From Pseudomonas psychrophila (lineage in GTDB: Bacteria; Pseudomonadota; Gammaproteobacteria; Pseudomonadales; Pseudomonadaceae): a stretch of 64,000 nt of DNA. Shown in pieces: positions 53,073 to 60,714 of the stretch. The notes below the pieces were generated by a model. That model saw nothing but the letters and a program-made list of their open reading frames with translations, had not been told where the DNA came from and made no database searches. The stretch is taken from NCBI RefSeq assembly GCF_001043005.1, contig NZ_JYKZ01000013.1, forward strand, positions 62,001 through 126,000, written 5' to 3'. The translations under genes were made by a program, and so were the position numbers. Numbering within the stretch: position 1 is the first letter of the stretch; each line of letters begins with the position of its first letter.

Positions 53073-53211
53073 TGTATTTTAATGCAGGCGGATGATCCGG
53101 CAATCGCCTTTATCTGCATTAAAATGCATTGTCTGGGCGAGAAAAATAACTATAACTGCACTATATTGCAGGTAATGGTTTATTCGATTGTTTGATATGC
53201 ATTGAATTGCA
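53073..53211. promoter_or_regulatory. four evenly spaced TGCA-N6-TGCA operators upstream of hipA
   Basis: The repeats start at 53073 (TGTATTTTAATGCA, one mismatch), 53115 (TGCATTAAAATGCA), 53157 (TGCACTATATTGCA) and 53198 (TGCATTGAATTGCA). Their spacings are 42, 42 and 41 bp, or about four helical turns. The last ends ten bases before the hipA ATG. They are most likely the autorepression sites of the HipB-like protein. Confidence 0.8.
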
Positions 53212-53220
53212 GGTGCGAGC

Positions 53221-54546
53221 ATGTTTCAGCTAACCCTTCAGCTCTACCGTGCCGGTCAGTGGCATGACGCGATGACGCTGGCTTTTTCTGAGCCGAATAA
53301 AGGGCTCGATGGCCCTTGCCGCTTTGGCTACAAGCAGAAGTACCTGATGCAAAACCTGGAGGCCATTGAAAGCCCCTTTCTTTGCTCGGTGAGTGCGTGT
53401 GTGCCCGTTGAGTGGGATACGCACATGCTGAAAAAGGCTCCCGCCTTCCTGCACGATATTGCCCCGGCCGGGGCTGCGAAGAAAATCCTGATCAAGCAAA
53501 TAGGGCGGGAAAAACCTGAGGACTTGAGCATTGATTTGTTTTTGCTTGGCCGCAGCACACCTGCGCCGATAGGCCATCTGCGGATTAAAGAGTCGTTTGA
53601 GCGGCTTGATACCCATGCGGCGCTGGGCTTCTCTCGCCAGGACGTGATCGATCGTGACAACAGCTTTCTTGAGTACGCCCACGAGCAAGGAGCTGCGATT
53701 GGCGGCGCAACAGGGGCGGGTGGCGAAGCGCCAAAACTGCTGATGTCTGAAGGCGCGGATGGCTTGTTGTATCCCGACGCTACCCTGGCGGACCCTGACG
53801 TCAGGCAGCATTGGTTCATCAAGTTTGCTCGCAACAAGGGGTTGGAGCTGGACTGCGACATTTTGCGCAGCGAATTCATGTACTACAAAGCCTTGCAGGC
53901 ATTGGGTATCGAAACTGTTCCAGCTCAAGGGCTGGCGCTGGAAGAAGGGCGAAAGCCGAGCCTGTGGATGCAGCGCTTTGACCGCAAGGTCACTGGGCAA
54001 GGCGTCGAGAGGCTTGCTGTGGAGTCTGTCTATTCTCTTGCCCAGGTCACTGAGCCCGGCAGCGACATGGCTCACGTCGAAGTGCTTGAGCGGTTGGCAG
54101 CGCTTTGGAAGCATGCTGGCCAGCAGGATCAGATCCCTGATCTGGTGGCTGAATACTTGCGCCGCGATCTGCTAAACAAAATCCTCGGCAACAGTGATAA
54201 CCATGGCCGCAACACCGCGATTATTCGGGGTGTTGATTCATTTCGCCTGGCGCCTGTGTATGACCTGGCGCCCATGGTGATGGATGGTGAAGGTATTACG
54301 CGTACAACCAAGTGGTCGCGGGAGGTTGAGCGTGCAGGGCAAATTGATTGGCGAGGCGCCTGTGAGTCGCTGAGCGCGATTATTGATCCGGATATGGCGT
54401 ATCAGCGTTTGCGCACTGACGTAGAGCCGCTGCGGGCCTTGCCTGATTTGCTTCGCGCTGAAGGTTTGCCGGAAATGACAATGAACCATCCACAAATAGC
54501 GCTTAAAAACCTCGACCAGCGATTGCGCGAGTGGGGCTTGAAATGA
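53221..54546 (+). CDS. hipA: HipA-family serine/threonine kinase toxin
   Basis: This 441-residue HipA-like kinase has the nucleotide-binding Gly-rich loop GAGGEAPK (165-172), the catalytic ILGNSDNHGRN (321-331, catalytic D326) and the metal-binding VYDLAPM (D348). The N-terminal HipA_N region has PIGHLRI. E. coli HipA phosphorylates GltX and causes persistence; the target here is unknown. The gene precedes its antitoxin, the reverse of E. coli hipBA. Confidence 0.88.
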   Translation: MFQLTLQLYRAGQWHDAMTLAFSEPNKGLDGPCRFGYKQKYLMQNLEAIESPFLCSVSACVPVEWDTHMLKKAPAFLHDIAPAGAAKKILIKQIGREKPEDLSIDLFLLGRSTPAPIGHLRIKESFERLDTHAALGFSRQDVIDRDNSFLEYAHEQGAAIGGATGAGGEAPKLLMSEGADGLLYPDATLADPDVRQHWFIKFARNKGLELDCDILRSEFMYYKALQALGIETVPAQGLALEEGRKPSLWMQRFDRKVTGQGVERLAVESVYSLAQVTEPGSDMAHVEVLERLAALWKHAGQQDQIPDLVAEYLRRDLLNKILGNSDNHGRNTAIIRGVDSFRLAPVYDLAPMVMDGEGITRTTKWSREVERAGQIDWRGACESLSAIIDPDMAYQRLRTDVEPLRALPDLLRAEGLPEMTMNHPQIALKNLDQRLREWGLK

Positions 54547-54818
54547 CCCTGACTATTGATGCGCGTCAGCTGATGATCGAAAGCATTGAGGCTGATCTGG
54601 CTCAGGGCAAGATCACATTAGGCGAAGCGGTAAAGCGATTCAGGGTGGATGTCACCCGGTTGCAGCAAACCCAATTCGCCCGCATGTGCAAAATCTCGGT
54701 TCGAACCTTGATTCAAATCGAACACGGCGAAGGTAACCCCACACTTAAATCCCTGAATGCTGTGTTCAAGCCTTTTGGGTTGCAGATGGGAGTTGTCCGG
54801 TTACCTCGCAAGTTTTAA
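54543..54818 (+). CDS. hipB: HipB-like helix-turn-helix antitoxin
   Basis: This 91-residue protein has an XRE helix-turn-helix (QFARMCKISVRTLIQIEHGEGNPTLKSLNAVFKPFG, residues about 38-73). ATG 54543 overlaps the hipA stop (ATGA), so the two are coupled. A longer GTG start at 54531 is possible but lies inside hipA. It is the obvious candidate to bind the four upstream operators. Confidence 0.82.
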   Translation: MTLTIDARQLMIESIEADLAQGKITLGEAVKRFRVDVTRLQQTQFARMCKISVRTLIQIEHGEGNPTLKSLNAVFKPFGLQMGVVRLPRKF

Positions 54819-54832
54819 CCCCTTCTGAACGC

Positions 54833-54861
54833 AAAAACGCCCAACAGTCCTTGTTGGGCGT
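54833..54861 (-). terminator. terminator between hipB and the GNAT gene
   Basis: ACGCCCAAC (54837-54845) and GTTGGGCGT (54853-54861) pair perfectly. The A-run on the left makes it a minus-strand terminator with a T-tract for the GNAT gene. It may also slow hipAB transcripts. Confidence 0.75.
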
Positions 54862-54873
54862 GTTGATCAAATT

Positions 54874-55554
54874 TTATACAGTTGATGCTCGGCATTCTTC
54901 CAGGGTCTTTATTTGGCCGCTTTCTGGTTGGTTATCCAGTGCCAGCCATTTTTCGAAGCCTGCTGCTATAGAGGGCCATTCCGTACTGATAATACTGTAC
55001 CACGTGGTATCACGATTCTTGCCTTTAACCACCATATGCTGGCGGAAGACGCCTTCGTATGTGTACCCCAATCGTACTGCTGTACGCTTTGAGCGCGCGT
55101 TGTCGTTGTTGCACTTCCACTCCAGGCGTCGGTTGCCCAATGCGAAGGCTTCCTTGGCCAGCAGGTAGACCGCTTCGGTACTTTTTGGCGAACGCTGCAT
55201 GGGGGCGCCAAAGGTCACGTGGCCGATCTCGATACGCCCGTGTTCCGGGACAATGCACATCAGGCTGATCAAGCCTTGTGCCTCTGCGCTCGACTTATCA
55301 ATGACGGTATAAAAATGTGGATCACGACTGGCAGCATGGTTGTGCAACCAGGTATCAAACGTCGGACGTTCATTGAAGGGCCCGTAGGGTAAGTAGTCCC
55401 AAAGCTTGGGATCCGCCTGCGGTCCTTGTAAGGCTAGCCATAGTTCATCGCCATGCCGTGCCGGGTCGAGCTTTTCCAGACGAATGAATTGCCCTTCAAG
55501 GGTTCGGGTATCGGGTGTTTTGGCCGCCAGCCAGTGTTCTAGAGAGTCGGGCAT
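54874..55554 (-). CDS. GNAT acetyltransferase (RimJ/RimL type)
   Basis: This 226-residue GNAT protein resembles protein-N-terminal acetyltransferases: VTFGAPMQRSPKSTEAVYLLAKEAF and RLEWKCNNDNARSKRTAVRLGYTYEGVFRQH. It is last in a run of three minus-strand genes, only 14 bp after its neighbour. Substrate unknown. Confidence 0.85.
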   Translation of the reverse strand: MPDSLEHWLAAKTPDTRTLEGQFIRLEKLDPARHGDELWLALQGPQADPKLWDYLPYGPFNERPTFDTWLHNHAASRDPHFYTVIDKSSAEAQGLISLMCIVPEHGRIEIGHVTFGAPMQRSPKSTEAVYLLAKEAFALGNRRLEWKCNNDNARSKRTAVRLGYTYEGVFRQHMVVKGKNRDTTWYSIISTEWPSIAAGFEKWLALDNQPESGQIKTLEECRASTV

Positions 55555-55568
55555 TGCGCGTTCCTTAG

Positions 55569-56018
55569 TTATGACAAGGTTTTGCGAAACTGAATAAAGC
55601 CAGGGCGCTCGGCAATGCGCTCATACAGCTGAATCGCCGTGGTGTTGGTTTCCTGGGTCATCCAATAGACTTTGGCACAGTCTTTATCGCGCGCGACGGC
55701 ATATACGTGCTCGATCAGTTGGCGGCCCACCCCTTTGCCGCGCACCTGAGGGCTGACAAACAGGTCTTGAAGATAGCAGGCGTTTTTAATGCTCCAGTTG
55801 GTGCGGTGATAAACGCACTGGACCATGCCTACGGCTTTATCGTCCTGCCAGGCAAGGGCCAGGGAAGTCGGTTCTGCTGGATCGAAAAAGCGTGCCCAGG
55901 TGGTTTGGGTGATCTCGTCGGACAGTTCGGTTTTGTAGAAGCGTAAATACGCCTCCCAGAGGGGGAGCCACTGTGCGTGATCGGCAGCGGTTGCGGGTTT
56001 TATCTGGATTTGAGTCAT
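55569..56018 (-). CDS. GNAT acetyltransferase (small)
   Basis: This 149-residue GNAT protein has motif A in LQDLFVSPQVRGKGVGRQLIEHVYAVARDKDC, with the acetyl-CoA signature RGKGVGR, and the later QETNTTAIQLYERI. The gene forms an operon with the PaiB-like protein five bases upstream. PaiA, the usual PaiB partner, is also a GNAT polyamine acetyltransferase, so a related role is possible but unproven. Confidence 0.85.
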   Translation of the reverse strand: MTQIQIKPATAADHAQWLPLWEAYLRFYKTELSDEITQTTWARFFDPAEPTSLALAWQDDKAVGMVQCVYHRTNWSIKNACYLQDLFVSPQVRGKGVGRQLIEHVYAVARDKDCAKVYWMTQETNTTAIQLYERIAERPGFIQFRKTLS

Positions 56019-56023
56019 GGGCG

Positions 56024-56653
56024 CTATTCCTTGGCCATTAAGTGAGCGAGTGCGTGGTCTTGCGGGTTGCTGTTGGCCAAGAGTCCCTTGCGTACGCCCG
56101 CTTGGTCGGTAGCGTCGCGGTTCTGGCTGAGTTTACGTTTGCCGTCCAGGCGGGTGATGGGCAGGCGAAAACCCACAATGGCCTTGAGCATGCTGTCGAT
56201 GTAGTCCGCGGGTGCATCACTGACCGACCAAGGGTCAGAGCGGTCTGCTTCGTGCTTGTTGCTCAGGCGGCTGACCAGCGCCAGTAAACGCTCGGCATCA
56301 TCGAAGACCTCTGCTGTGCCATAAGCGTGCACGGCGAGGTAATTCCAGGTGGGCACTGCTTTGCCGTGCTCAGCCTTGCTGGGATAGAAAGACGGGCTGA
56401 TGTAGGCCTGTTCTCCGGCGAAAATCACCAGGTTCTCTACCCCTTCAGCCAGAGCTTTGCAGTGCGGATTGGCACGGGCAAGGTGGCCGTACAGCGTGCC
56501 GTAGGGCCCTTCATCGGGGTTCAGCAGTAAAGGCACATGACTGGCGATCAAGCCTTGGCTGGCGTGAGTAACGAGCACGGGCAGGGGCGTGGCCAGCATT
56601 TGCTGATGCAGGATTGGAACGTCGTCTACTGCGAAGGCGCGGGGAACGTACAT
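56024..56653 (-). CDS. PaiB-family FMN-binding protein (putative negative transcriptional regulator)
   Basis: This 209-residue protein matches the PaiB family from its N-terminus, MYVPRAFAVDDVPILHQQM, through NYLAVHAYGTAEVFDD and IVGFRLPITRLDGKRKLSQN. The fold is a flavin-reductase-like split barrel. The regulatory role comes from Bacillus PaiB and is inferred here. It is divergent from the MocR-type gene and starts an operon with two GNAT genes. Confidence 0.87.
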   Translation of the reverse strand: MYVPRAFAVDDVPILHQQMLATPLPVLVTHASQGLIASHVPLLLNPDEGPYGTLYGHLARANPHCKALAEGVENLVIFAGEQAYISPSFYPSKAEHGKAVPTWNYLAVHAYGTAEVFDDAERLLALVSRLSNKHEADRSDPWSVSDAPADYIDSMLKAIVGFRLPITRLDGKRKLSQNRDATDQAGVRKGLLANSNPQDHALAHLMAKE

Positions 56654-56742
56654 AGAAATTATCCTTGGCGAATGGCTTCATCCTAGGCAGGCTATTGGTT
56701 TGTTGTAAGAGCCATTAATGGTCATTTTCATAGGTCCAATCT

Positions 56743-58290
56743 ATGACGGATTCAGCGCTTTCAATCGCCTTCAACCCAGCCGGAATTGAGCTTGATCCGA
56801 AAAAAGGCCTGAGTCGCCAGCTGTATCAGGCATTGCGCCAGCGCGTGCTGGATGGACGCTTGAGTGGCGGTGCGCGGTTGCCCGCCAGCCGCGATCTGGC
56901 CTGCGCCCTGGGTATTTCCCGAAATAGCGTGGTACGGGCCTATGACCAGTTGTATGCCGAGGGTTTTATTGAGGGGCGAGTAGGGGACGGCACTTACGTC
57001 GCAAAACTGCCTGAAAAAGCACTACCGATAAAAAAGTTGTCCACCAACTTGTCCACAGGGTTTTCAACAGGCTTACCCACAGGTTTATCCACAAAACAGG
57101 CTGAATTACCTGTAATTACATCCAGTAAAGTTATCCACAGCACAGCCCTGAGCAGGGTCGCAAAGCACGCATTGGACCTTCCTCCCAGCGGTGTTCCGCG
57201 TGCATTTCGAGTGGGCGTCCCGGCGTTTGACTTATTCCCTTTCGAGGTATGGAGCAAGCTACAGGCGGCTTTTTGGCGTAAGCCGGACTTGCAGCAACTG
57301 TGTTACGGCGATCCGGCTGGGGATGAGCGTTTGCGTGGGCTGATTGCGGCGTACTTGCGCACTTCGCGGGGTTTATCGTGTGCGGCTGATCAAATTTTGA
57401 TCACTAGTGGCGCGCAGCAGGGGATTAGCCTTTGTGCACAGCTGCTGGTAGAGCCGGGCGAGGGGGTGGCTGTGGAGAACCCTGGCTATCGCGCAGCTGC
57501 GTATGCGTTTGCGATTGCCGGAGCCCATGTGCAGGGTGTGGCGGTGGATCAGGACGGTATGGATTGTTCGGAATTGGCGCACTTGAACAACTGTCGACTG
57601 GCCTACGTGACCCCCTCTCATCAGTACCCCAGCGGTGTCACCTTGAGCCTGGCCCGGCGTTTGGAGCTGCTGGCCTGGGCTGAGCGCACCCAGGGCTGGA
57701 TTGTCGAAGACGACTACGATGGCGAGTACCGCTACAGCGGTGCGCCGCTGGCGCCGTTGGCGGCATTGGACCGCAGTGGTCGGGTGATATATGTGGGCAC
57801 ATTCGGCAAGGTGGCCTTTCCGGCGCTGCGCCTAGGGTACCTGGTGCTTCCCAAAGGCTTGACCGAACCGTTTGCCCGGCGCCGCTCTCTCGATATGCGC
57901 CATTCGGAAGTCAGCACCCAGGCGGTGATGGCTGAATTTATGGCATCTGGGCATTTTCAGCGGCATATCCGCAGGATGCGTCGCGCTGCCTTGAGCCGGC
58001 GCGATGTGTTGTTGGCAAACTGGCCCCATGAGCTGGCAGGAGTGGGGCCGATGCCGGCAATAAACGCGGGGTTGCACGTTGCTGTGCCGGTGAGCAGTTT
58101 TGCGCGTGAGCAGGCACTGTTGGCGCAGGCCAAAGCGGCAGGAGTGGAAATCAACGGGTTAAGCAGTTATTGGCAGCAAGACTCGATTGAGCCTGTGGAT
58201 AAAAGAGCGGGGCTGGTGCTGGGGTTTGCAGCGGTGCCCGAAGTGGAGATCAAGGCGGCGCTGGAGCGGCTGGGCAAGGTGTGGAATTGA
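56743..58290 (+). CDS. MocR/PdxR-type regulator (GntR helix-turn-helix fused to aminotransferase fold)
   Basis: This 515-residue fusion has an N-terminal GntR winged helix (about 20-85), a Thr/Ser/Gly-rich linker (about 95-135) and a fold-type I aminotransferase domain. The PLP lysine is K356, in GTFGKVAFPALRLGY. Such proteins sense PLP-amino-acid adducts and often control B6 or amino-acid genes. The divergent paiB-GNAT operon is a likely target. The linker DNA contains several DnaA-box-like repeats. Confidence 0.9.
   Translation: MTDSALSIAFNPAGIELDPKKGLSRQLYQALRQRVLDGRLSGGARLPASRDLACALGISRNSVVRAYDQLYAEGFIEGRVGDGTYVAKLPEKALPIKKLSTNLSTGFSTGLPTGLSTKQAELPVITSSKVIHSTALSRVAKHALDLPPSGVPRAFRVGVPAFDLFPFEVWSKLQAAFWRKPDLQQLCYGDPAGDERLRGLIAAYLRTSRGLSCAADQILITSGAQQGISLCAQLLVEPGEGVAVENPGYRAAAYAFAIAGAHVQGVAVDQDGMDCSELAHLNNCRLAYVTPSHQYPSGVTLSLARRLELLAWAERTQGWIVEDDYDGEYRYSGAPLAPLAALDRSGRVIYVGTFGKVAFPALRLGYLVLPKGLTEPFARRRSLDMRHSEVSTQAVMAEFMASGHFQRHIRRMRRAALSRRDVLLANWPHELAGVGPMPAINAGLHVAVPVSSFAREQALLAQAKAAGVEINGLSSYWQQDSIEPVDKRAGLVLGFAAVPEVEIKAALERLGKVWN
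57037..57139 (+). repeat. DnaA-box-like tandem repeats in the MocR linker
   Basis: Six variants of TTATCCACA occur in about 100 bp. Two are perfect (57085-57093, 57131-57139). The near matches are TTGTCCACC (57037), TTGTCCACA (57049) and TTACCCACA (57074), plus a weaker TTTTCAACA (57061). They encode repeated L-S-T-G units in the linker, so this could be repeat expansion rather than function. Confidence 0.6.
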
Positions 58291-58311
58291 GGAGCATGCT
58301 GCGGTTGCTCT

Positions 58312-58409
58312 GTGGGAGCGAGCCTGCTCGCGAAGGTATCAAGATCGTTGCGCTTAGCTAGTCAGCACGCGCTATCGTTAACGAACTTCGCGAGCGGGCT
58401 CGCTCCCAC
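58312..58409. repeat. REPIN, GTGGGAGCGAGCCTGCTCGCGAA family
   Basis: Inverted arms lie at 58312-58334 and 58387-58409, separated by 52 bp. It lies between the convergent MocR and amidohydrolase genes. Confidence 0.85.
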
Positions 58410-58415
58410 CGGGGA

Positions 58416-59453
58416 TTATGCGTCGTTCATGCGTTCAAACCCTTCAAGCACGTTCACCGCATTCACGCCGATTTCCTCAACGGCGTAGCCGCCTTCCATC
58501 ACAAACAGAGTCGGTTTACCCAGGCGTGCAATGCGTTCGCCCATGCGCAGGTAGTCCGGACTGTCGAGCTTGAACTGGGAAATCGGGTCATTCTTGAAGG
58601 TATCCACACCCAGCGAAACCACGATGACGTCAGCGTCGTAGCCTTCGATTTCGCCGCAGGCCAATTCAAGTGCTGCGCTCCAACGATCCCAGGCTGAGCC
58701 CGCGGGTAGCGGGTAGTTGAAGTTGAAACCTTCGCCCGGCCCCTCACCGAGTTCATCTTCATAGCCCAGAAAGAACGGAAACTCGGCTTCAGGATGGCCA
58801 TGAATCGAGGTGAACAGCACGTCGCTGCGTTCATAAAAAATCGACTGCGTGCCGTTACCGTGGTGGTAGTCCACGTCGAGAATCGCCACGTTGCGTCGGC
58901 CCTGATCCAGAAACGCCTGCGCGGCAATGGCAGCGTTGTTCAGGTAGCAGTAGCCACCCATCAAATCGCTGGCGGCGTGATGGCCGGGTGGTCGGCACAA
59001 GGCGAAGGCGCTGTGGGCACCGCTCTGGATTTCGGCCTGGGCGGTCAGGGCCACTTGCGCGGCGCTGTAGGCCGCCTGCCATGTGCCGGCGGTAATGGGC
59101 GCACCGCCGTCGAAGCTGTAATAACCAAGCTGGCCGTGAAGGCTGGTGGGTAAAACGGCGCGCAGGGTACGGGCTGGCCAGGTGTAGGGCAGCAAGTCGC
59201 CATCGCGGCCATGCTCGGTCCAGCGAGCCCAGGCACCCTGAAAAAAGTCCAGATAGGCTGCGCTGTGGACCCTCTCGATCGGCCCGCGACCGAAGTCTTG
59301 TGGCGCGCGCACCGGCCCGAGTTCGCGGGTTTGCACGCGCTGCAGGATATGGTCGGCACGAGAGGGCATTTCAAAGCAGGGCATCAATTGCCCGTCCATC
59401 AACTCACAGCGGCCATGATGCAGGTGATGATCGTCCGAGTAGATCGTCAGCAT
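58416..59453 (-). CDS. histone-deacetylase-like amidohydrolase, probable acetylpolyamine amidohydrolase
   Basis: This 345-residue zinc amidohydrolase has the arginase-deacetylase fold. It has the His-His pair in CRPPGHHAASDLMGGYCYLNNAA, the zinc ligands in ILDVDYHHGNGTQ, and late GVDTFKNDP and EGGYAVEEIG. In Pseudomonas such enzymes deacetylate acetylputrescine and acetylcadaverine. The start ATG 59453 has GGGAGA upstream. Substrate is inferred. Confidence 0.88.
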   Translation of the reverse strand: MLTIYSDDHHLHHGRCELMDGQLMPCFEMPSRADHILQRVQTRELGPVRAPQDFGRGPIERVHSAAYLDFFQGAWARWTEHGRDGDLLPYTWPARTLRAVLPTSLHGQLGYYSFDGGAPITAGTWQAAYSAAQVALTAQAEIQSGAHSAFALCRPPGHHAASDLMGGYCYLNNAAIAAQAFLDQGRRNVAILDVDYHHGNGTQSIFYERSDVLFTSIHGHPEAEFPFFLGYEDELGEGPGEGFNFNYPLPAGSAWDRWSAALELACGEIEGYDADVIVVSLGVDTFKNDPISQFKLDSPDYLRMGERIARLGKPTLFVMEGGYAVEEIGVNAVNVLEGFERMNDA

Positions 59454-59580
59454 GTTCTTGTTCTCCCAAGGCTTGAGCGGTGGCCTACAGTCTTGCGGCG
59501 CAAGGTGTTTGAGAGAACGGCAGGAGCGGCCAAAAGGAGATGGATATGGCCAAAATCACTGACCGAAATTCGCCCCTGAG

Positions 59581-60573
59581 TCAGGCGCGGAACTGGCTGG
59601 GCGCGACCCCGCTCCAGCGTATGAAGGCATGACGAAAGCTTGCGGTTTCACTGAAGCCCAAGGTTTCGGCAATGCGGTAAATGGGCCACTCGGTTTCGTT
59701 GAGCAATAACTTGGCCCGCTCGAAACGCAGGTCATCGAGGAGCGTCTGATAGCTGCAGCCCACATCGTGCAAATGACGACGCAGGGTACGTGGCGAGCAG
59801 TTCATTTGTTCAGCCAGCCCCTCAAGCCCGGGGGCGGCGTGCAGTTGTGCGGCAAGGAGTTTACGGATGCGTTCCAGCCAGGTTTGCCGCCCGGTGAACT
59901 CCAGGTTTTGTTTACGGCAGCGCTCAGCCATCGCCTGATGAGTGACGGCATCGGCCAGGGGCAAGGGCTGGTCGAGCCAGCTTTTGGCGAAAGCGAAAGC
60001 ATTGCTGTCGGCCTCGAACAGGCGAGGGCAATCGAAGCTTTGCCCGTAGCTGGCGTGGTAGTCGGGCGCGCTGTGGGCAAAACGTGCACCCAAGAGTGGC
60101 AACGGCTGGCCGAGCAGGTCTTCACAAATGACCTTGAGTGAAACCAGGCATAACTCGGTGTTGAACACCGCCAGTTGTGGGCCTTCTGCATAACCATTGG
60201 CGCAGAACCACACCTGTTCACCTTCGACCTCAAGGCTGAGTTCAAAAAGTGTTCCCAGCAGCGCCGGATAGCGTAAAGCCAGACGCAATGCGTCACCTAA
60301 GGTGGCACTGGTCAGTAGGGCGTAACCAAGCATTCCATAGGACGACACATGCATCCGCCGGCCCAGTTCCAGGCCGATTTCGCGGCGCAAGGCGACGGCG
60401 TTGGCACACACGCGCATCTCTTGGTTGGTGGTGATGCGTGTGTCTGCGCGGCTCAAATCCGCCGCCCGGATGCCGCTGCCCGCCAACAACGCTTCGCTGG
60501 ACAAGCCTTCGGCATTGAAGGTGCTGAGCACCAGCGAAACGGCGTTGAGGGTAGTGAGATGAGAATGCAGCAT
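59581..60573 (-). CDS. AraC-family transcriptional regulator
   Basis: This 330-residue regulator has an N-terminal arabinose-binding-type domain of the OruR/ArgR-like subgroup and a C-terminal double helix-turn-helix (CSPRTLRRHLHDVGCSYQTLL and RIAETLGFSETASFRHAFIRWSG). ATG 60573 was chosen for its AGGAAG site and family-like start MLHSHLTTLNAVS. A longer frame to 60684 runs into a REP element. Confidence 0.88.
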   Translation of the reverse strand: MLHSHLTTLNAVSLVLSTFNAEGLSSEALLAGSGIRAADLSRADTRITTNQEMRVCANAVALRREIGLELGRRMHVSSYGMLGYALLTSATLGDALRLALRYPALLGTLFELSLEVEGEQVWFCANGYAEGPQLAVFNTELCLVSLKVICEDLLGQPLPLLGARFAHSAPDYHASYGQSFDCPRLFEADSNAFAFAKSWLDQPLPLADAVTHQAMAERCRKQNLEFTGRQTWLERIRKLLAAQLHAAPGLEGLAEQMNCSPRTLRRHLHDVGCSYQTLLDDLRFERAKLLLNETEWPIYRIAETLGFSETASFRHAFIRWSGVAPSQFRA

Positions 60574-60635
60574 GCTGGCTTCCTGCGTGAGGGTGCAGGA
60601 AACCAGCAAGTTGTGTGCCGGGGCGGGCGCGAACC

Positions 60636-60708
60636 TGCAGCCGCTGCCGCAGGCTGCGATAAGGGCCGCAGGACCTTCAATCAAGGCGGGCCTGCGGCAG
60701 CAGCTACA
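60636..60708. repeat. diverged REP/REPIN palindrome of the CGCTGCCG family
   Basis: TGCAGCCGCTGCCGCAGG (60636-60653) and CCTGCGGCAGCAGCTACA (60691-60708) are inverted with a few mismatches. It is related to the element at 1367-1443. It lies between the ansA stop (60715) and the AraC start. Confidence 0.75.
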
Positions 60709-60714
60709 CGTCGA

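Noticed and set aside
54997..55012. Second parS-like palindrome (TGTACCACGTGGTATC)
   Set aside because: It matches parS at only 12 of 16 positions and lies inside a GNAT gene. ParB generally tolerates about two changes.
57037..57139. CRISPR-like repeat array
   Set aside because: The repeats are too short and irregular, lie in a coding linker, and no cas genes are near.
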